Shown: one piece after another, positions 1-9,713 of the stretch
Numbering within the stretch: the first letter of the stretch is position 1
Layout: every line of letters starts with the position of its first letter
NCBI RefSeq assembly: GCF_038024035.1
Contig: NZ_CP150664.1
Coordinates: forward strand, 434,001 to 498,000
DNA: 64,000 nt
Origin: Polaribacter pacificus
GTDB taxonomy: Bacteria > Bacteroidota > Bacteroidia > Flavobacteriales > Flavobacteriaceae
Reading direction: 5' to 3'
Notes under the pieces: generated by a model
The model's input: the letters and a program-made list of their open reading frames with translations, nothing else
What the model was told of the DNA's origin: nothing
Database searches by the model: none
Position numbers and translations under genes: made by a program

Positions 1-527
1 GCTATAGCTAAATATCCAAAAATATAAAGTAACAACGTTGTGATAGGCACGTCCAATAAAATTAGATTTGTAAACAATTCTTCATCCATTTTTAATCTTC
101 CAAAATAAACGGTTAATAGTGTTAATGGCAATAACAGACTTCCAGAAATTATAGCTGTTTTGTAGACCTCTAAAGTTAATTTAAGATCATAAATAAAATC
201 CATTACAGTTGCTGTACTGTTGTTGTTTATACTCGTGGTTTTATTTAAAAACCAAGTCATTTTAGCTACATATGTTAAAGTAATTAAACAAACTACAAAC
301 ATCAATATATAGTAAATTGACTGGGCTAACTGATGCATTTCTATATAGTATGGAGCAGCAAAAAAGAGTACTATAATAACCAATTGAGTCATCATTTCGT
401 TTCTCATACTTTGCCTTACTCTTTGGATGGGCATTTTACTAGTCTCTATTTCTTTTACAGTTTTAGGAATCCGACCTTCATCCATATTTTGGGCATCCAT
501 TTTTCTTTTTATATTTTCAAAATCCAT
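1..527 (-). CDS. Membrane protein downstream of the ECF sigma factor (partial, C-terminus outside the window)
   Basis: This reading frame starts at the ATG at 525-527 and stays open to the window edge, giving 175 residues. It begins MDFENIKRKMDAQNMDEGRI, a charged cytoplasmic segment of about 45 residues. Hydrophobic segments follow at roughly residues 45-60, 68-85, 120-140 and 150-170, so it is a multi-pass inner-membrane protein. The start overlaps the last 11 bases of the sigma factor gene, so the two are translationally coupled. That position suggests an anti-sigma or sensing partner, but I see no known anti-sigma domain, so the role is inferred from position only. Confidence 0.75.
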   Translation of the reverse strand, partial: MDFENIKRKMDAQNMDEGRIPKTVKEIETSKMPIQRVRQSMRNEMMTQLVIIVLFFAAPYYIEMHQLAQSIYYILMFVVCLITLTYVAKMTWFLNKTTSINNNSTATVMDFIYDLKLTLEVYKTAIISGSLLLPLTLLTVYFGRLKMDEELFTNLILLDVPITTLLLYIFGYLAI

Positions 528-1020
528 ATCCTTGTTTTTTTATTATTTCTTGTAATTTATTTTTTGTCCTATTAATTTTCACTCTAACATTCGCTTCCGA
601 AAGGCCTAGGTTCTTAGCAATTTCTTTTCCAGAAAACCCTTCTATATATTGTAAAATTAAAGCTTTTTCAACCTTGTCTAATTTTTTCACTGCTTTGTAA
701 AAATGATCTAATTGCTCATCTTTTTCTTTGCTATAATCTTCAAAACCAACAGGTTCCTGAAGTGTAGAGCCAAAGCTATCTGGTTTTCTTTTCTCTTTCT
801 TAAAGAATACTATAGCTGTGTTTAATGCTACTCTGTACATCCATGAAGAAAACTCGCTTTCACCTTTAAAAGAGCCTAAAGACTTCCATAATTGGAGGAT
901 AATTTCCTGAAAGAGATCTTGCTGATCTTCTAGCGCATCAAAATACATCCTAGATACTTTATAGAGAATACCTTTGTGTTTATTAATTGCTGTTAAAAAT
1001 TCTTGTTCAGTTAGTTGCAT
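517..1020 (-). CDS. RNA polymerase sigma-70 factor, ECF subfamily
   Basis: A 167-residue ECF sigma factor that would direct RNA polymerase to a small regulon. Region 2 is visible at about residues 20-85 (DQQDLFQEIILQLWKSL, then FSSWMYRVALNTA), and the region 4 helix-turn-helix is near the C-terminus (FSGKEIAKNLGLSEANVRVK). I chose the ATG at 1020 rather than the further upstream ATG at 1089, because the longer form would overlap the preceding gene by 59 bases and adds residues that do not belong to the family. The gene sits 10 bases after a TraB/GumN gene and overlaps a membrane protein gene, so all three probably form one operon. Confidence 0.9.
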   Translation of the reverse strand: MQLTEQEFLTAINKHKGILYKVSRMYFDALEDQQDLFQEIILQLWKSLGSFKGESEFSSWMYRVALNTAIVFFKKEKRKPDSFGSTLQEPVGFEDYSKEKDEQLDHFYKAVKKLDKVEKALILQYIEGFSGKEIAKNLGLSEANVRVKINRTKNKLQEIIKKQGYGF

Positions 1021-1030
1021 CAATATTGAT

Positions 1031-1897
1031 CTAATTAAATACTGGTGTAATCGTATATCCTTTTTGTCGTAAAAGATAAATGATTCCATGCTTATTTGTT
1101 AAATGAGCGGCGCCAACAGCAAATAAATTACTTCTTTTTTTCATCATTTCTGGCATTTTGTCTACCCAATTTTTGTTTCGTAAAGTTTGCATATATGTAA
1201 CTGCATTTTTGTTCATATAAATCTCTTTCGTAATTAGACCTACCGTGGTTGTTATATCTTCATTTTTATACGCAATTATCGCATCGTTAAAATCCTTTTT
1301 ATACGAATAAAATAACATTATTTGTTTAAAATTATAATCTGTTGGATAGGCTTTATTAAAGAAATTCATTTGATCAGAAACTTTTTCTAAACTATACAAT
1401 GCAAGTTGATTTTTTGTAGCTTCCTGTACTAATTCAGTTTCAAATGATTTTATTTGACTACAAGGTAACATCTTACTTATCATAATTGCATTAAGGGTTG
1501 AAAGCCCGTAAGAATCAAAATTAATTAAGGGTTGACCGATAACTTGTTGTACCAGTTTATCCAATTCATTAAATTGTTTTTTGGACAGTTCTTCAGAAAT
1601 TTTCTTTGGATTGGCCATAGACTCTTGTAGTGTTTGCAATTCTTGTGGATCAGATAAATTAACTTCTAAAACCAAGCCATCTACTTTCTGTAGAATTCGT
1701 TTCACTTTTTTAGAGATTTCGAAATCATTTTCACACATTAAGTGTATAGTCCCTAAAAGATACGATGGTTGTTGAAGTGAAGAATGTTCAATTTTCCATA
1801 AGACAGAGTTTTCAAGTTTGACCTTTTCCTGAGCATAAGAGAAGTTAAAGCTTAGTGAAAAGACCAATACAATAATTGTTAATTTTAGATGTTTCAT
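1031..1897 (-). CDS. TraB/GumN family protein, exported
   Basis: A 288-residue protein with an N-terminal signal peptide (hydrophobic residues 6-20, cleavage probably after SYA). The TraB/GumN (Tiki-like) signature is clear: YLLGTIHLMCEND near the start of the mature part and FAVGAAHLTNKHGIIYLLR at the end, the two GxxH segments expected to form a putative metal site. Relatives are related to Tiki metalloproteases, but the bacterial role is unproven. It is the first gene of the likely operon with the ECF sigma factor. Confidence 0.85.
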   Translation of the reverse strand: MKHLKLTIIVLVFSLSFNFSYAQEKVKLENSVLWKIEHSSLQQPSYLLGTIHLMCENDFEISKKVKRILQKVDGLVLEVNLSDPQELQTLQESMANPKKISEELSKKQFNELDKLVQQVIGQPLINFDSYGLSTLNAIMISKMLPCSQIKSFETELVQEATKNQLALYSLEKVSDQMNFFNKAYPTDYNFKQIMLFYSYKKDFNDAIIAYKNEDITTTVGLITKEIYMNKNAVTYMQTLRNKNWVDKMPEMMKKRSNLFAVGAAHLTNKHGIIYLLRQKGYTITPVFN

Positions 1898-2189
1898 TTT
1901 TTTGTTTTTTAGATTTTACAGGGTTAGTATTAGAAACAAAAAAATGTTACAAAAAAATAAAAAGTCTGTTTAAGGTTGTTCTTTTTTATGAATAAGAAAA
2001 CATAACTAACCAAGAAAAGATTGACAACGCTATAGTCTGGCAATCAATTAATTGGATAAATACCCAAAGCTTTAAAAACTGCAATTAGGACTAGTTTACC
2101 ACTAGCAACCCTTTAAGAATAAATGTTTTTTTTTTTAAATAGATAAAAAAAGCATTTGCAATAAAAATGTGTAAGTTGGATTAAAATGC

Positions 2190-3185
2190 TTATTGATTTT
2201 TCATAAAGCGCTTGATAGCAACCCATTGTTTTAGCATATCTCTAGCATCTTGAGCAGGATATCCTAAAACCGTTTTGCCAGCTGCAACATCACCGATTAC
2301 ACCAGAGCCTGCTCCAACAGTTACACCTGAATGCAATGTTGTATGATCTTTTATAGAAGCACTACCACCAATAATAACACCATCACCTAAGGTAACAGAA
2401 CCAGCGAGACCACTATGACCTGCCATAATACAAGAACGTCCCATTACACTGTTGTGAGCTATTTGTACTAGATTGTCAATTTTACAACCATCGCCTATAA
2501 TGGTAGAACTAAATTTGGCTCTATCAACACAAGAATTAGCCCCTATTTCTACTTGATGACCAATAATTACATTTCCTATCTGTGGTATTTTAACTAAGCC
2601 TCTACCATCATCACTGGGTCTAAACCCAAAACCGTCAGCTCCAATACTAACGTTTGTATGAAAAATACAGTCATTACCAATAACACAACGTTCTCTAATA
2701 ATTGTCCCAGACCAAACAATAGTGTTTTTACCAATAATTGTTTCATCAAAGACACAAACATTTGGATATAAAATAACGCCATCAGCTAATTCAACATCTT
2801 TACCTACAAAGCAATTTGGACCAATCTTACAGCCCTTTCCAATTTTAGCAGTCTCATGAATTACAGCTGTTGGGTGTATATCAACATCAAAAACCGGTGC
2901 AGGTGGATTAAACAATTCCAGAATATGAGCCATCGCTAAATCAACATTCTTTACTTTTATAAAGGCTCTATTTTCACCAGGTTCTATATCTGTATTCTCA
3001 CTTACCAAAGCAGCACAAGCTTTTGAAGTTTTCCAAAATTTTAAGTATTTATTGCTTCCGATAAAAGTAATTTGATGATTAGAAGCTTTTTGTATTTCTT
3101 CTGGCCCTTCGATTGAATGATTGGTGTTCCCTATTAATTGTCCTTTTAAAATAGTATTGATTTCACTGATTGAGTATGAGGTCAT
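2190..3185 (-). CDS. lpxD: UDP-3-O-acylglucosamine N-acyltransferase LpxD
   Basis: A 331-residue cytoplasmic acyltransferase that adds the N-linked 3-hydroxyacyl chain from acyl-ACP to UDP-3-O-acylglucosamine, the third step of lipid A synthesis. The N-terminal uridine-binding domain covers about residues 1-100. A left-handed beta-helix of hexapeptide repeats follows (TAVIHETAKIGKGCKIG onwards), with the LpxD-typical GADGFGF at 182-188 and the catalytic histidine at 244 (QIAHNSVMG). The C-terminal helix carries QWVAIKRF. Length agrees with the family. It stands alone here, outside the usual lpx cluster, so it may be a second LpxD copy; the window cannot decide this. Confidence 0.92.
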   Translation of the reverse strand: MTSYSISEINTILKGQLIGNTNHSIEGPEEIQKASNHQITFIGSNKYLKFWKTSKACAALVSENTDIEPGENRAFIKVKNVDLAMAHILELFNPPAPVFDVDIHPTAVIHETAKIGKGCKIGPNCFVGKDVELADGVILYPNVCVFDETIIGKNTIVWSGTIIRERCVIGNDCIFHTNVSIGADGFGFRPSDDGRGLVKIPQIGNVIIGHQVEIGANSCVDRAKFSSTIIGDGCKIDNLVQIAHNSVMGRSCIMAGHSGLAGSVTLGDGVIIGGSASIKDHTTLHSGVTVGAGSGVIGDVAAGKTVLGYPAQDARDMLKQWVAIKRFMKNQ

Positions 3186-3282
3186 TGTTGATTTTTTGAT
3201 TGGTTATAAATAAAAGAAAATAAATCTAAATTCGCTACACATTTTGTTTAAAAATGAATGGCCAATCAGTGTTTATAAAGAA

Positions 3283-4047
3283 TTATTTGTTTTTGATATA
3301 GATATGACGAATGTTGTTTTCTCCGGTTACTTTTTCTTCAATTTCAAATTTGTTGATTTTCTTAATCAAAGGAAATAATTTAGGAAAGCCATAATTCCTA
3401 GGATCAAAATCTGTTTTCTTTTTAATGATATAATTGCCTAAAGTACCAAGAAATGCCCAACCATTCTCATCAGAAACATCATCGATGCTTTCTTTAATTA
3501 GTTTTATGAGGTTCTTGTCTATTTTACTAACAGAAGTAGTATCAGCATCTAGTTCTGCATCATTTTTAGAGTTTTTTGATTTTGTTGATTTACCATCCGA
3601 ATCTGCCTCTTTTGCTTTTTTCAATATCTCTATATAAATAAATTTATCACAAGCAGTAATAAAAGGTTGAGGCGTTTTCTTTTCACCAATACCAATCACA
3701 AACATAGCAGCCTCTCGAAGTCGAGTTGCTAATCTTGTAAAATCACTATCACTAGAAACGATACAAAAGCCATCAACTTTTTTTGAATACAACAAGTCCA
3801 TTGCATCAATAATTAATGCACTATCACTAGAGTTCTTACCTGTTGTATAGCTGTATTGCTGTATGGGTGTAATGGCATTTTCTAACAAAATATTTTTCCA
3901 ACCAGAAACTGTCGGCTTTGTCCAATCAGCGTAAATTCTTTTGATGGTTGGATTGCCGTATTTAGCAATCTCATTTAGCATTTCTTTTACATGAGCATAG
4001 GGAACATTGTCCGCATCAATTAATACTGCAAGCTTTTTTTCTTTCAT
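3283..4047 (-). CDS. NYN-domain ribonuclease-like protein with C-terminal LOTUS/OST-HTH domain
   Basis: A 254-residue protein. The NYN (PIN-like) domain fills about residues 5-145 with the acidic metal-binding residues in place: IDADN (D11, D13), SSDSALIIDAMD (D75, D81) and SSDSDF (D100, D102). After a lysine/serine-rich linker (about 150-175) comes a winged-helix module of the OST-HTH/LOTUS type (ISRLIKESI-like helix, then ENGWAFLGTLGNYI). This pairing is typical of LabA-like and limkain-like proteins, thought to bind and cleave RNA. No operon partner is apparent; the specific target is unknown. Confidence 0.88.
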   Translation of the reverse strand: MKEKKLAVLIDADNVPYAHVKEMLNEIAKYGNPTIKRIYADWTKPTVSGWKNILLENAITPIQQYSYTTGKNSSDSALIIDAMDLLYSKKVDGFCIVSSDSDFTRLATRLREAAMFVIGIGEKKTPQPFITACDKFIYIEILKKAKEADSDGKSTKSKNSKNDAELDADTTSVSKIDKNLIKLIKESIDDVSDENGWAFLGTLGNYIIKKKTDFDPRNYGFPKLFPLIKKINKFEIEEKVTGENNIRHIYIKNK

Positions 4048-4232
4048 AATGATTCTTCTTAATAACTTTCAAAATATAGGTTACATTTTTGGTTGCTAAA
4101 GGGAGTTCAATTTTTAAATGTGACTAAATATAAGAAACTTTAAGATAACTACATTTTTCATTTAATGAATTGTAAAAATAGGATGCCTTGCTTATTGTAA
4201 TTTGATCTCAGAACTTTTTAAAGGTATATATA

Positions 4233-4835
4233 TTATCCGCAGTTTTTTTCTAAATCAGGAGATGGTCTGTAAGCATAGTATTGCAATACTTCTTCTAGTG
4301 CCATTTTAAGTGCCTTGTTTATAGGTAGAATAAGGTTTCCCAAATGAAAATCTATTTGATTTAATTGCATATAATAGTCTGTAAATACTGGGACATATAA
4401 TCCTTTTGCAATTGCTTGGCTTGTAGAATTATATTCTTTCTGCTGACCTTCTTTTATTATTTTACAAGTTGTCATTCGTAAATTTCCATATTTGTCTGTA
4501 TTGGCTGCAAAACCGAAGAGCCTACAAATTAAACCACGATACTTGTAATTACTACATTTTCCTTGATGAATACTCGTTAAAGATTTATAAAGAATGCAGG
4601 TTTTATTTTGGGTCTGATTAAGAAGGGCTAGTGTGTTTTTTGCCTCATCATTTAAAAACAAATGGAATGCCCATGGCAAAAACTCTAAAGGGGACGCCTC
4701 TACAGTTGGCGTTGAACAACATCTTCCACAACCTACCACACAACTAAGTCCTGAGTCTTTTTTAAAGTGCACACTCTCTTGATCTAATTGAAAGAAAAGC
4801 TTTTCTACCAATTGCACTCTGCGTTCTATCGACAT
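4233..4835 (-). CDS. YkgJ-type cysteine cluster protein
   Basis: A 200-residue protein with the CxxxCxxCC cluster of the YkgJ (zinc/iron-chelating) family at residues 32-40 (CVVGCGRCC), followed by CILY, CSNYKYRGLICRLFGF and CKI, the further cysteines that complete the metal site. Members are thought to bind iron or zinc, but no reaction has been assigned. It lies alone between the NYN gene and a predicted outer-membrane protein. Confidence 0.85.
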   Translation of the reverse strand: MSIERRVQLVEKLFFQLDQESVHFKKDSGLSCVVGCGRCCSTPTVEASPLEFLPWAFHLFLNDEAKNTLALLNQTQNKTCILYKSLTSIHQGKCSNYKYRGLICRLFGFAANTDKYGNLRMTTCKIIKEGQQKEYNSTSQAIAKGLYVPVFTDYYMQLNQIDFHLGNLILPINKALKMALEEVLQYYAYRPSPDLEKNCG

Positions 4836-4922
4836 CGTTTTTTTTCGAAGGTATCCCTAATATAATCGTAAAACGGTCTTTTGTTTGTGTATTTTTAAAT
4901 TATAAAACTATTTCAGTAAATA

Positions 4923-5480
4923 TTATTTTGCTTTCAGATCAAAGCCTAAGTTTAATTGAAACATAATCGGCCAAAGATTGCCTATACCGTTTGTGTCAAA
5001 ATAATATTGAGGTCCTACATCAAAGAGTAAGTGAAAGTTTTTACCATATTTTCTTTGAATTCCCCAAGTGGGTCCAAAAGCGAAATCAAAATCAGATGAT
5101 CTGCTTACATTTTCTGCGATAGAGCTTCCTCTAGTAATTAATCTCAAAGAAACAAAATTACCTGAATTATTATCAATAGTTTTATTTTTAGTAACTCTCT
5201 TGTTTCTATTGTAGAACCATTTTTGTTGAAAATCAGCAAAAGGAGAAATGATGTATATAAATCCACTATTCGCAAAGGTCAAATCTGGGTAGCCTCCTCC
5301 ATAACCGATCCCAATAGCTGATGAAAAAGTAGAATAGGTACCCGTAGGGATTTCTAATTCAATAGCTGGATTTAAAAAATTTACTCTCCACACTTTCTCT
5401 GTTTTAAGATTGTTATTTCCTTGAGCGTAGATGCTTATAGTTGTAAGAAAAAAGAATAAAATAGGTAAAAATAGTTTCAT
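4923..5480 (-). CDS. Exported protein of unknown function, possible small outer-membrane barrel
   Basis: A 185-residue protein with a signal peptide (LFLPILFFFLTTISIYA, cleavage before QGN). The mature part has alternating aromatic/polar strands and glycine turns (IGIGYGGGYPDL, FAFGPTWGIQRKYG, LLFDVGPQYYF), and the end (MFQLNLGFDLKAK) resembles a last beta strand of an outer-membrane barrel. The C-terminal residue is not aromatic, so the barrel assignment is tentative. I do not recognise a named family. Confidence 0.7.
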   Translation of the reverse strand: MKLFLPILFFFLTTISIYAQGNNNLKTEKVWRVNFLNPAIELEIPTGTYSTFSSAIGIGYGGGYPDLTFANSGFIYIISPFADFQQKWFYNRNKRVTKNKTIDNNSGNFVSLRLITRGSSIAENVSRSSDFDFAFGPTWGIQRKYGKNFHLLFDVGPQYYFDTNGIGNLWPIMFQLNLGFDLKAK

Positions 5481-5550
5481 TGTTTTGTTTTTTGCTAAAA
5501 TGAGAAATAACGTATTGTATAAGTGAAAAGAGCTATTTAAAAAATGTTTA

Positions 5551-5844
5551 TTAATCCTCGTAGACTCTAAGCCTATTTTGAGTGTTAATTAATTGAGATT
5601 GCAATGTTTCTATCTTTTTTAATAAATTAAAAATAGTATCAATGCCTTCAAAATTAATATTGAGCTCTTGATGCATTCGAATCATTTTTTCAATTTCACC
5701 TGTCTTCTCTTTATGTACAAAACAAGATTCTTCTATCGTTGTAATTTCAATCAAACCATAGTCATTTAAACTTGTAAAAAATGACATTTCAACCTTATAA
5801 TGGGTACATAATTGATCGAGTGGAATAAAATTTTCTAGACTCAT
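5551..5844 (-). CDS. cbpM: CbpM-like chaperone modulator
   Basis: A 97-residue protein with a MerR-like N-terminal part ([29 protein letters not shown]) and a C-terminal coiled helix ([22 protein letters not shown]). The shape and the position directly after a CbpA-type DnaJ gene identify it as a CbpM homologue, which in E. coli binds the J-domain of CbpA and lowers its activity. Its ATG overlaps the stop of the upstream gene by 4 bases (ATGA), so expression is coupled. Confidence 0.85.
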   Translation of the reverse strand: MSLENFIPLDQLCTHYKVEMSFFTSLNDYGLIEITTIEESCFVHKEKTGEIEKMIRMHQELNINFEGIDTIFNLLKKIETLQSQLINTQNRLRVYED

Positions 5845-6731
5845 GATGTTTGTAAATTATTAAGTTGATGAAACAATTCTTTTTCTTTCTCTGAAAGATT
5901 GGTTGGTAGTACCACATTATAGCTTATATAAAGGTCACCAAACTTTCCTTCTTCTTTATATATAGGAAAGCCCTTCCCTTTTAATTTTACTTTTGTCCCG
6001 TTTTGAGTTTCTGGTTTTATCTTTAGTTTAACTTTTCCATTAAAAGTATCCACGGTGATTTCTCCACCCAATAAGGCTGTGTACAAACTAATATCCTGAG
6101 TACTTATTAAATTGTCGTTATCTCGTTTAAATTTAGAATGGTTATTTATAGAAAACTGTATGTATAAATCTCCCTTAGGCCCACCGTGTAAACCAGGACC
6201 ACCTTGCCCCTTAATTTTAATAACTTGCCCATTTTTTACACCTGCAGGAATGGTTAGTCGTATATTTTTCCCATTAATGTTTAAGGTGCGCTTATGGGTC
6301 GTATAAACATCTTTTAAATCAAGTTGCAATTCTGTATTGTAATCTTGACCTTTATAGGCTGCACTTCTACTGCTACGTTTTCCTGCTGATCCAAACATCG
6401 ACTCAAAAAAGTCTGAATAATCACTGTCAGAAAAATCACCAGTGGATTGGTTTTGATAGCTTTTTTGTGATTGTTGCTGCTGTTTAGACTTTTCAAACTC
6501 TTCGGCATGTTTCCAATCCTTTCCATACTTGTCATATTTCTTTCGGTTTTCTACATGGCTAAGCACCTCATTTGCTTCATTTATTTCTTTGAACTTTTTC
6601 TCCGCTTCTTTATCATTGGGATTTAAATCAGGATGATACTTTCGTGCTAATTTTCGATAGGCTTTTTTGATATCGCTTTCAGTAGCATTTTTATTGATTT
6701 CTAATATTTTATAATAGTCGACAAATGCCAT
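5841..6731 (-). CDS. cbpA: DnaJ-class curved-DNA-binding protein CbpA
   Basis: A 296-residue class II J-protein, the co-chaperone that delivers substrates to DnaK and stimulates its ATPase. The J-domain is at residues 4-70 with HPD at 33-35. A glutamine/serine/glycine-rich linker follows (about 80-130), and then the two C-terminal beta domains ([23 protein letters not shown] segment, KGDLYIQF). There is no zinc-finger region, which separates it from DnaJ proper. It forms a two-gene operon with cbpM. Translation probably starts at the ATG at 6731 ([10 protein letters not shown]). Confidence 0.93.
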   Translation of the reverse strand: MAFVDYYKILEINKNATESDIKKAYRKLARKYHPDLNPNDKEAEKKFKEINEANEVLSHVENRKKYDKYGKDWKHAEEFEKSKQQQQSQKSYQNQSTGDFSDSDYSDFFESMFGSAGKRSSRSAAYKGQDYNTELQLDLKDVYTTHKRTLNINGKNIRLTIPAGVKNGQVIKIKGQGGPGLHGGPKGDLYIQFSINNHSKFKRDNDNLISTQDISLYTALLGGEITVDTFNGKVKLKIKPETQNGTKVKLKGKGFPIYKEEGKFGDLYISYNVVLPTNLSEKEKELFHQLNNLQTS

Positions 6732-7239
6732 TTCTGTATAGAGTTAGAATAAATTAATCTTAGTTTTCACTTTGTTGAAAATGATATTTATGTAGATCGC
6801 GTTTGGCCCTCCAAAAAGTGCTCGTTACGTGATATAAAAGTAGTCAAATTAAAAGCTAAAAAAAAATAGTTCATTGAAATTTATTCATCGTATTTGCTCT
6901 AGCTTGTATGGATTCGGAAATTGCTTATTTATTTCAAAAATGTCATATTTTTTAATAATTTTATATTTTTACTGACATAATAACCGATTATATTATTGTT
7001 TGTTTAATTTATTTTCGAGGTTGTTTGTATTTAGCCACTCACCTATCATTAAAGGTCTAAGACAGTATTTAGTCATTGTTTTCTACCTGTCTATAGTGTA
7101 ATTTATATCAACTTATCTAGTTTAGATGCTCTTTTGGCTTGGTTTTCGTTGCCATAGTTGTGATAAACAAAAAGTATACAATCAACTGCATAAAAATTGT
7201 GTTAATGATCGTATAGGAAATTTTTAAAATATAGTAAAC
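6732..7239. other. 508-bp gene-free region between divergent genes
   Basis: No convincing reading frame, RNA gene or long repeat is visible here. The stretch separates the divergent cbpA-cbpM operon (minus) and the FKBP gene (plus), so both promoters must lie in it. I found no perfect TAnnTTTG motif at a suitable distance from either start. Confidence 0.5.
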
Positions 7240-7686
7240 ATGAATCAAGTTAAAGAAAACAGTACAGTTAAAGTAAATTATACCGGTAAACTATCTGATG
7301 GGCAAAAATTTGACAGTTCTGAAGGAAAAGAGCCTTTAGAAATTACATTAGGACAAGGACAATTGATCCCAGGTTTTGAAAAAGGATTGATCAATATGAA
7401 ACTGAATGAGAAAAAAACCATTACAGTTGTTAAAGAAGAAGCATACGGAGATATAAATGAAGGTTTAGTTCAAGAAGTAAACAAATCTGAGCTTCCTCAA
7501 GATATTGCTCCAGAAGTTGGTATGGGACTTGTTTCAAAAACTCCAGATGGACAAGAAATGAATTTACGTGTTGTTGAAGTAAAAGAAGAAAGCATTGTTA
7601 TTGATGGTAATCACCCTCTAGCAGGTCATGATCTAATTTTTGATCTTGAAGTTGTTGAGATCAAAGATCCAGAAACAGCAAGCTAA
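7240..7686 (+). CDS. FKBP-type peptidyl-prolyl isomerase, SlyD-like
   Basis: A 148-residue cytoplasmic isomerase of proline peptide bonds. The FKBP half-domain is split by an inserted flap as in SlyD: VKVNYTGKLSDGQKFDSSEG and LIPGFEKGLINMKLNEKKTI at the N-terminus, the insert-in-flap chaperone domain at about 65-120, and HPLAGHDLIFDLEVVEI at the end. It lacks the histidine-rich metal tail of E. coli SlyD. A hairpin terminator follows the stop codon. Confidence 0.93.
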   Translation: MNQVKENSTVKVNYTGKLSDGQKFDSSEGKEPLEITLGQGQLIPGFEKGLINMKLNEKKTITVVKEEAYGDINEGLVQEVNKSELPQDIAPEVGMGLVSKTPDGQEMNLRVVEVKEESIVIDGNHPLAGHDLIFDLEVVEIKDPETAS

Positions 7687-7708
7687 AAATAGCAAACACT
7701 TATTATAG

Positions 7709-7760
7709 TACCTGAGAATCTCCCTTAAACGAATTTAAGAAGTTTCTCAGGTATTTTTTT
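7709..7760. terminator. Hairpin terminator between convergent genes
   Basis: A perfect 10-bp stem (TACCTGAGAA at 7709-7718 and TTCTCAGGTA at 7744-7753) is followed on the plus strand by seven T residues (7754-7760). It is well placed to end the FKBP transcript and, in the other direction, lies just past the end of the minus-strand PLP-enzyme gene. Confidence 0.85.
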
Positions 7761-7776
7761 TATAAAATTAGCAAGC

Positions 7777-9621
7777 TTACATCTGCTTGACAAAGTCTAA
7801 AAAGACTTTTTTATGCAATTCAAGATCCATACTCGGAGATAAAGCCACGCGAGCGATATAATCCTTATCGCCTTCTTTAGTAGTTCCTTGAGTAGACGTT
7901 GCTGGTATGGTCCAATAACAGCCTTTTACTTGCCCATAACTCACACAGTACTTACTCTCATTGGGAATTTCTTTAATCATCAAGTTGATTAACTTCAGAT
8001 TTAATGCTCTTTTATAAGCTTCTCGTTCCTCATCAGTATTACCTTTGGTTGGAAGATCTAATGAAAACACAGAAGGAGTAAAACCTTGCTTAGCCAACTC
8101 TTCTGAAACAAAATTGATTTTTGCCTCAGGTAGATTTTCATGGATAAAGTTTACAAAACTACGTGTGTTTATATAGGCATCTTTAATTCTTTGGTTCATA
8201 GATGGCAATTGCTCAGCTAGAATTTTATACTGAAGTGCCGTAGCTTCATTATCACAAAGTTCTAAATGCAATTCAATCTTATCCATCAAATCAGTCGTTT
8301 TTTTATTTCCAATAGCATAACCAGCAGTACAATTACCACCACTAGGAAATTTAGACCCACTTGCATACGAAATGGTTTTTACGGTAGACAAGATCTCTCC
8401 CTCACCTAAAAAATGCACGTTTGGACAAAAAGTTTGATCCAAAATAAAAACAGGTGCTATAGCTGTTTCTCCACTATCAGTAGTTCTTTGTTCACTTAAA
8501 GCATTTTTCAATGCTATTAAATCAGGGACTTCTACCCTAGGATTCGTTGGGATTTCTGCTATAATATACGGCACAGCATCTTGTTTGGCTATTGTAGTTA
8601 AAACCCTATCAATGCTTTGCACCATGTCATTGTCTCCGTCAACTGGTAAATCAACAACCTCTACATTAGCAATACAAGCAGCAACACGTCTTGCTTGATC
8701 ATTTGTACCTCCATAACAGTTAGGAGGAACAATAAATTTAATTGCTTTTCCTTGATGGTTTTCTAAGGCATCATGAACCAAGCCCATCATAATTGCATAT
8801 TGTACAGAGAGTCCACTTGAACCTGCAATTGCTTTGGTGTTAGAACCGGTTATTTCTTTGATGGTCTTTAGCACCAAATTTTTGTCCGATTGACTCGTTG
8901 TGTTTTTTAAATCAATTAAATTATTATTCGTTAAGGCTTTTAAAACACTTAGCGAGTTTACCGGCGTCATTGCAATGGTCTCTCTTCTTCTTACATGCTG
9001 TATATCTGACACATAATGATCGTTTTTAGTTCCGTTAACGATTAATATACTACCAAGTTGTCCGTAAAGATTGATGTAAAAATCAATCGTAGTAGAAAGT
9101 GCACTTTTGGAAATTTTATCCTCCTGTGAAATAAAAACAGTACTCCCATCAAATTTAGAAACTGTTTCGTTTTCTTTTAGTTGTTTTAACTCAAAGTTGT
9201 ATCCATAAACATCATGAAGAAGTTTGGAGTCAAGAAAACTTGGTAAACTACCAGTGTATACTATTTGCGTCTTTTTATTCTCCAATAAATTTTTTCTAAG
9301 AATAGCCAAAACAGGAATCGATTTTGACGAAAAGCTAATCACATTTTTTGATTCAAGACTATATAACTTAGCAATAGCCCATTCCAGCACACATGATAGC
9401 GGATGTCCTAACCGAATATAATCATAAGCAGTAGGCAAATTATTAAGAGACGCTTCTGATGAATCATTGTTGTTAAACAAGTTTTCAAACTCATCTAAGA
9501 ACTGGGTTTTAGCAAGCTCTTCATTGTAAATATCTAGACGATGCGTTGTGGTTTTTAACCAACCAACTGGCATATTTTCTAAAACATTTTCTATATAAGG
9601 GTACTGGGTATTTTCTTCCAT
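7777..9621 (-). CDS. PLP-dependent Cys/Met-metabolism family enzyme with long N-terminal extension
   Basis: A 614-residue protein. The C-terminal two thirds have the fold of the cystathionine gamma-synthase/beta-lyase family: the segment AGSSGLSVQYAIMMGL near 266, EIPTNPRVEVPDL at 356-368, the cofactor-contacting aspartate in FILDQTF (D395), and the PLP lysine in SYASGSKFPSGG (K424). The first 250 residues are extra compared with normal members of about 380-400 residues and form a separate, unrecognised domain. Substrate cannot be read from sequence: a sulfur amino acid transferase or lyase is most likely. It is transcribed alone. Confidence 0.8.
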   Translation of the reverse strand: MEENTQYPYIENVLENMPVGWLKTTTHRLDIYNEELAKTQFLDEFENLFNNNDSSEASLNNLPTAYDYIRLGHPLSCVLEWAIAKLYSLESKNVISFSSKSIPVLAILRKNLLENKKTQIVYTGSLPSFLDSKLLHDVYGYNFELKQLKENETVSKFDGSTVFISQEDKISKSALSTTIDFYINLYGQLGSILIVNGTKNDHYVSDIQHVRRRETIAMTPVNSLSVLKALTNNNLIDLKNTTSQSDKNLVLKTIKEITGSNTKAIAGSSGLSVQYAIMMGLVHDALENHQGKAIKFIVPPNCYGGTNDQARRVAACIANVEVVDLPVDGDNDMVQSIDRVLTTIAKQDAVPYIIAEIPTNPRVEVPDLIALKNALSEQRTTDSGETAIAPVFILDQTFCPNVHFLGEGEILSTVKTISYASGSKFPSGGNCTAGYAIGNKKTTDLMDKIELHLELCDNEATALQYKILAEQLPSMNQRIKDAYINTRSFVNFIHENLPEAKINFVSEELAKQGFTPSVFSLDLPTKGNTDEEREAYKRALNLKLINLMIKEIPNESKYCVSYGQVKGCYWTIPATSTQGTTKEGDKDYIARVALSPSMDLELHKKVFLDFVKQM

Positions 9622-9713
9622 AATGTATAAGACTAAATAGGCCGCAATTTACAGTATTTAGATTTGTTTTAAAAGCCTATAAAGGCATTAAATTCAGTAA
9701 AGAAAAAACTCTT

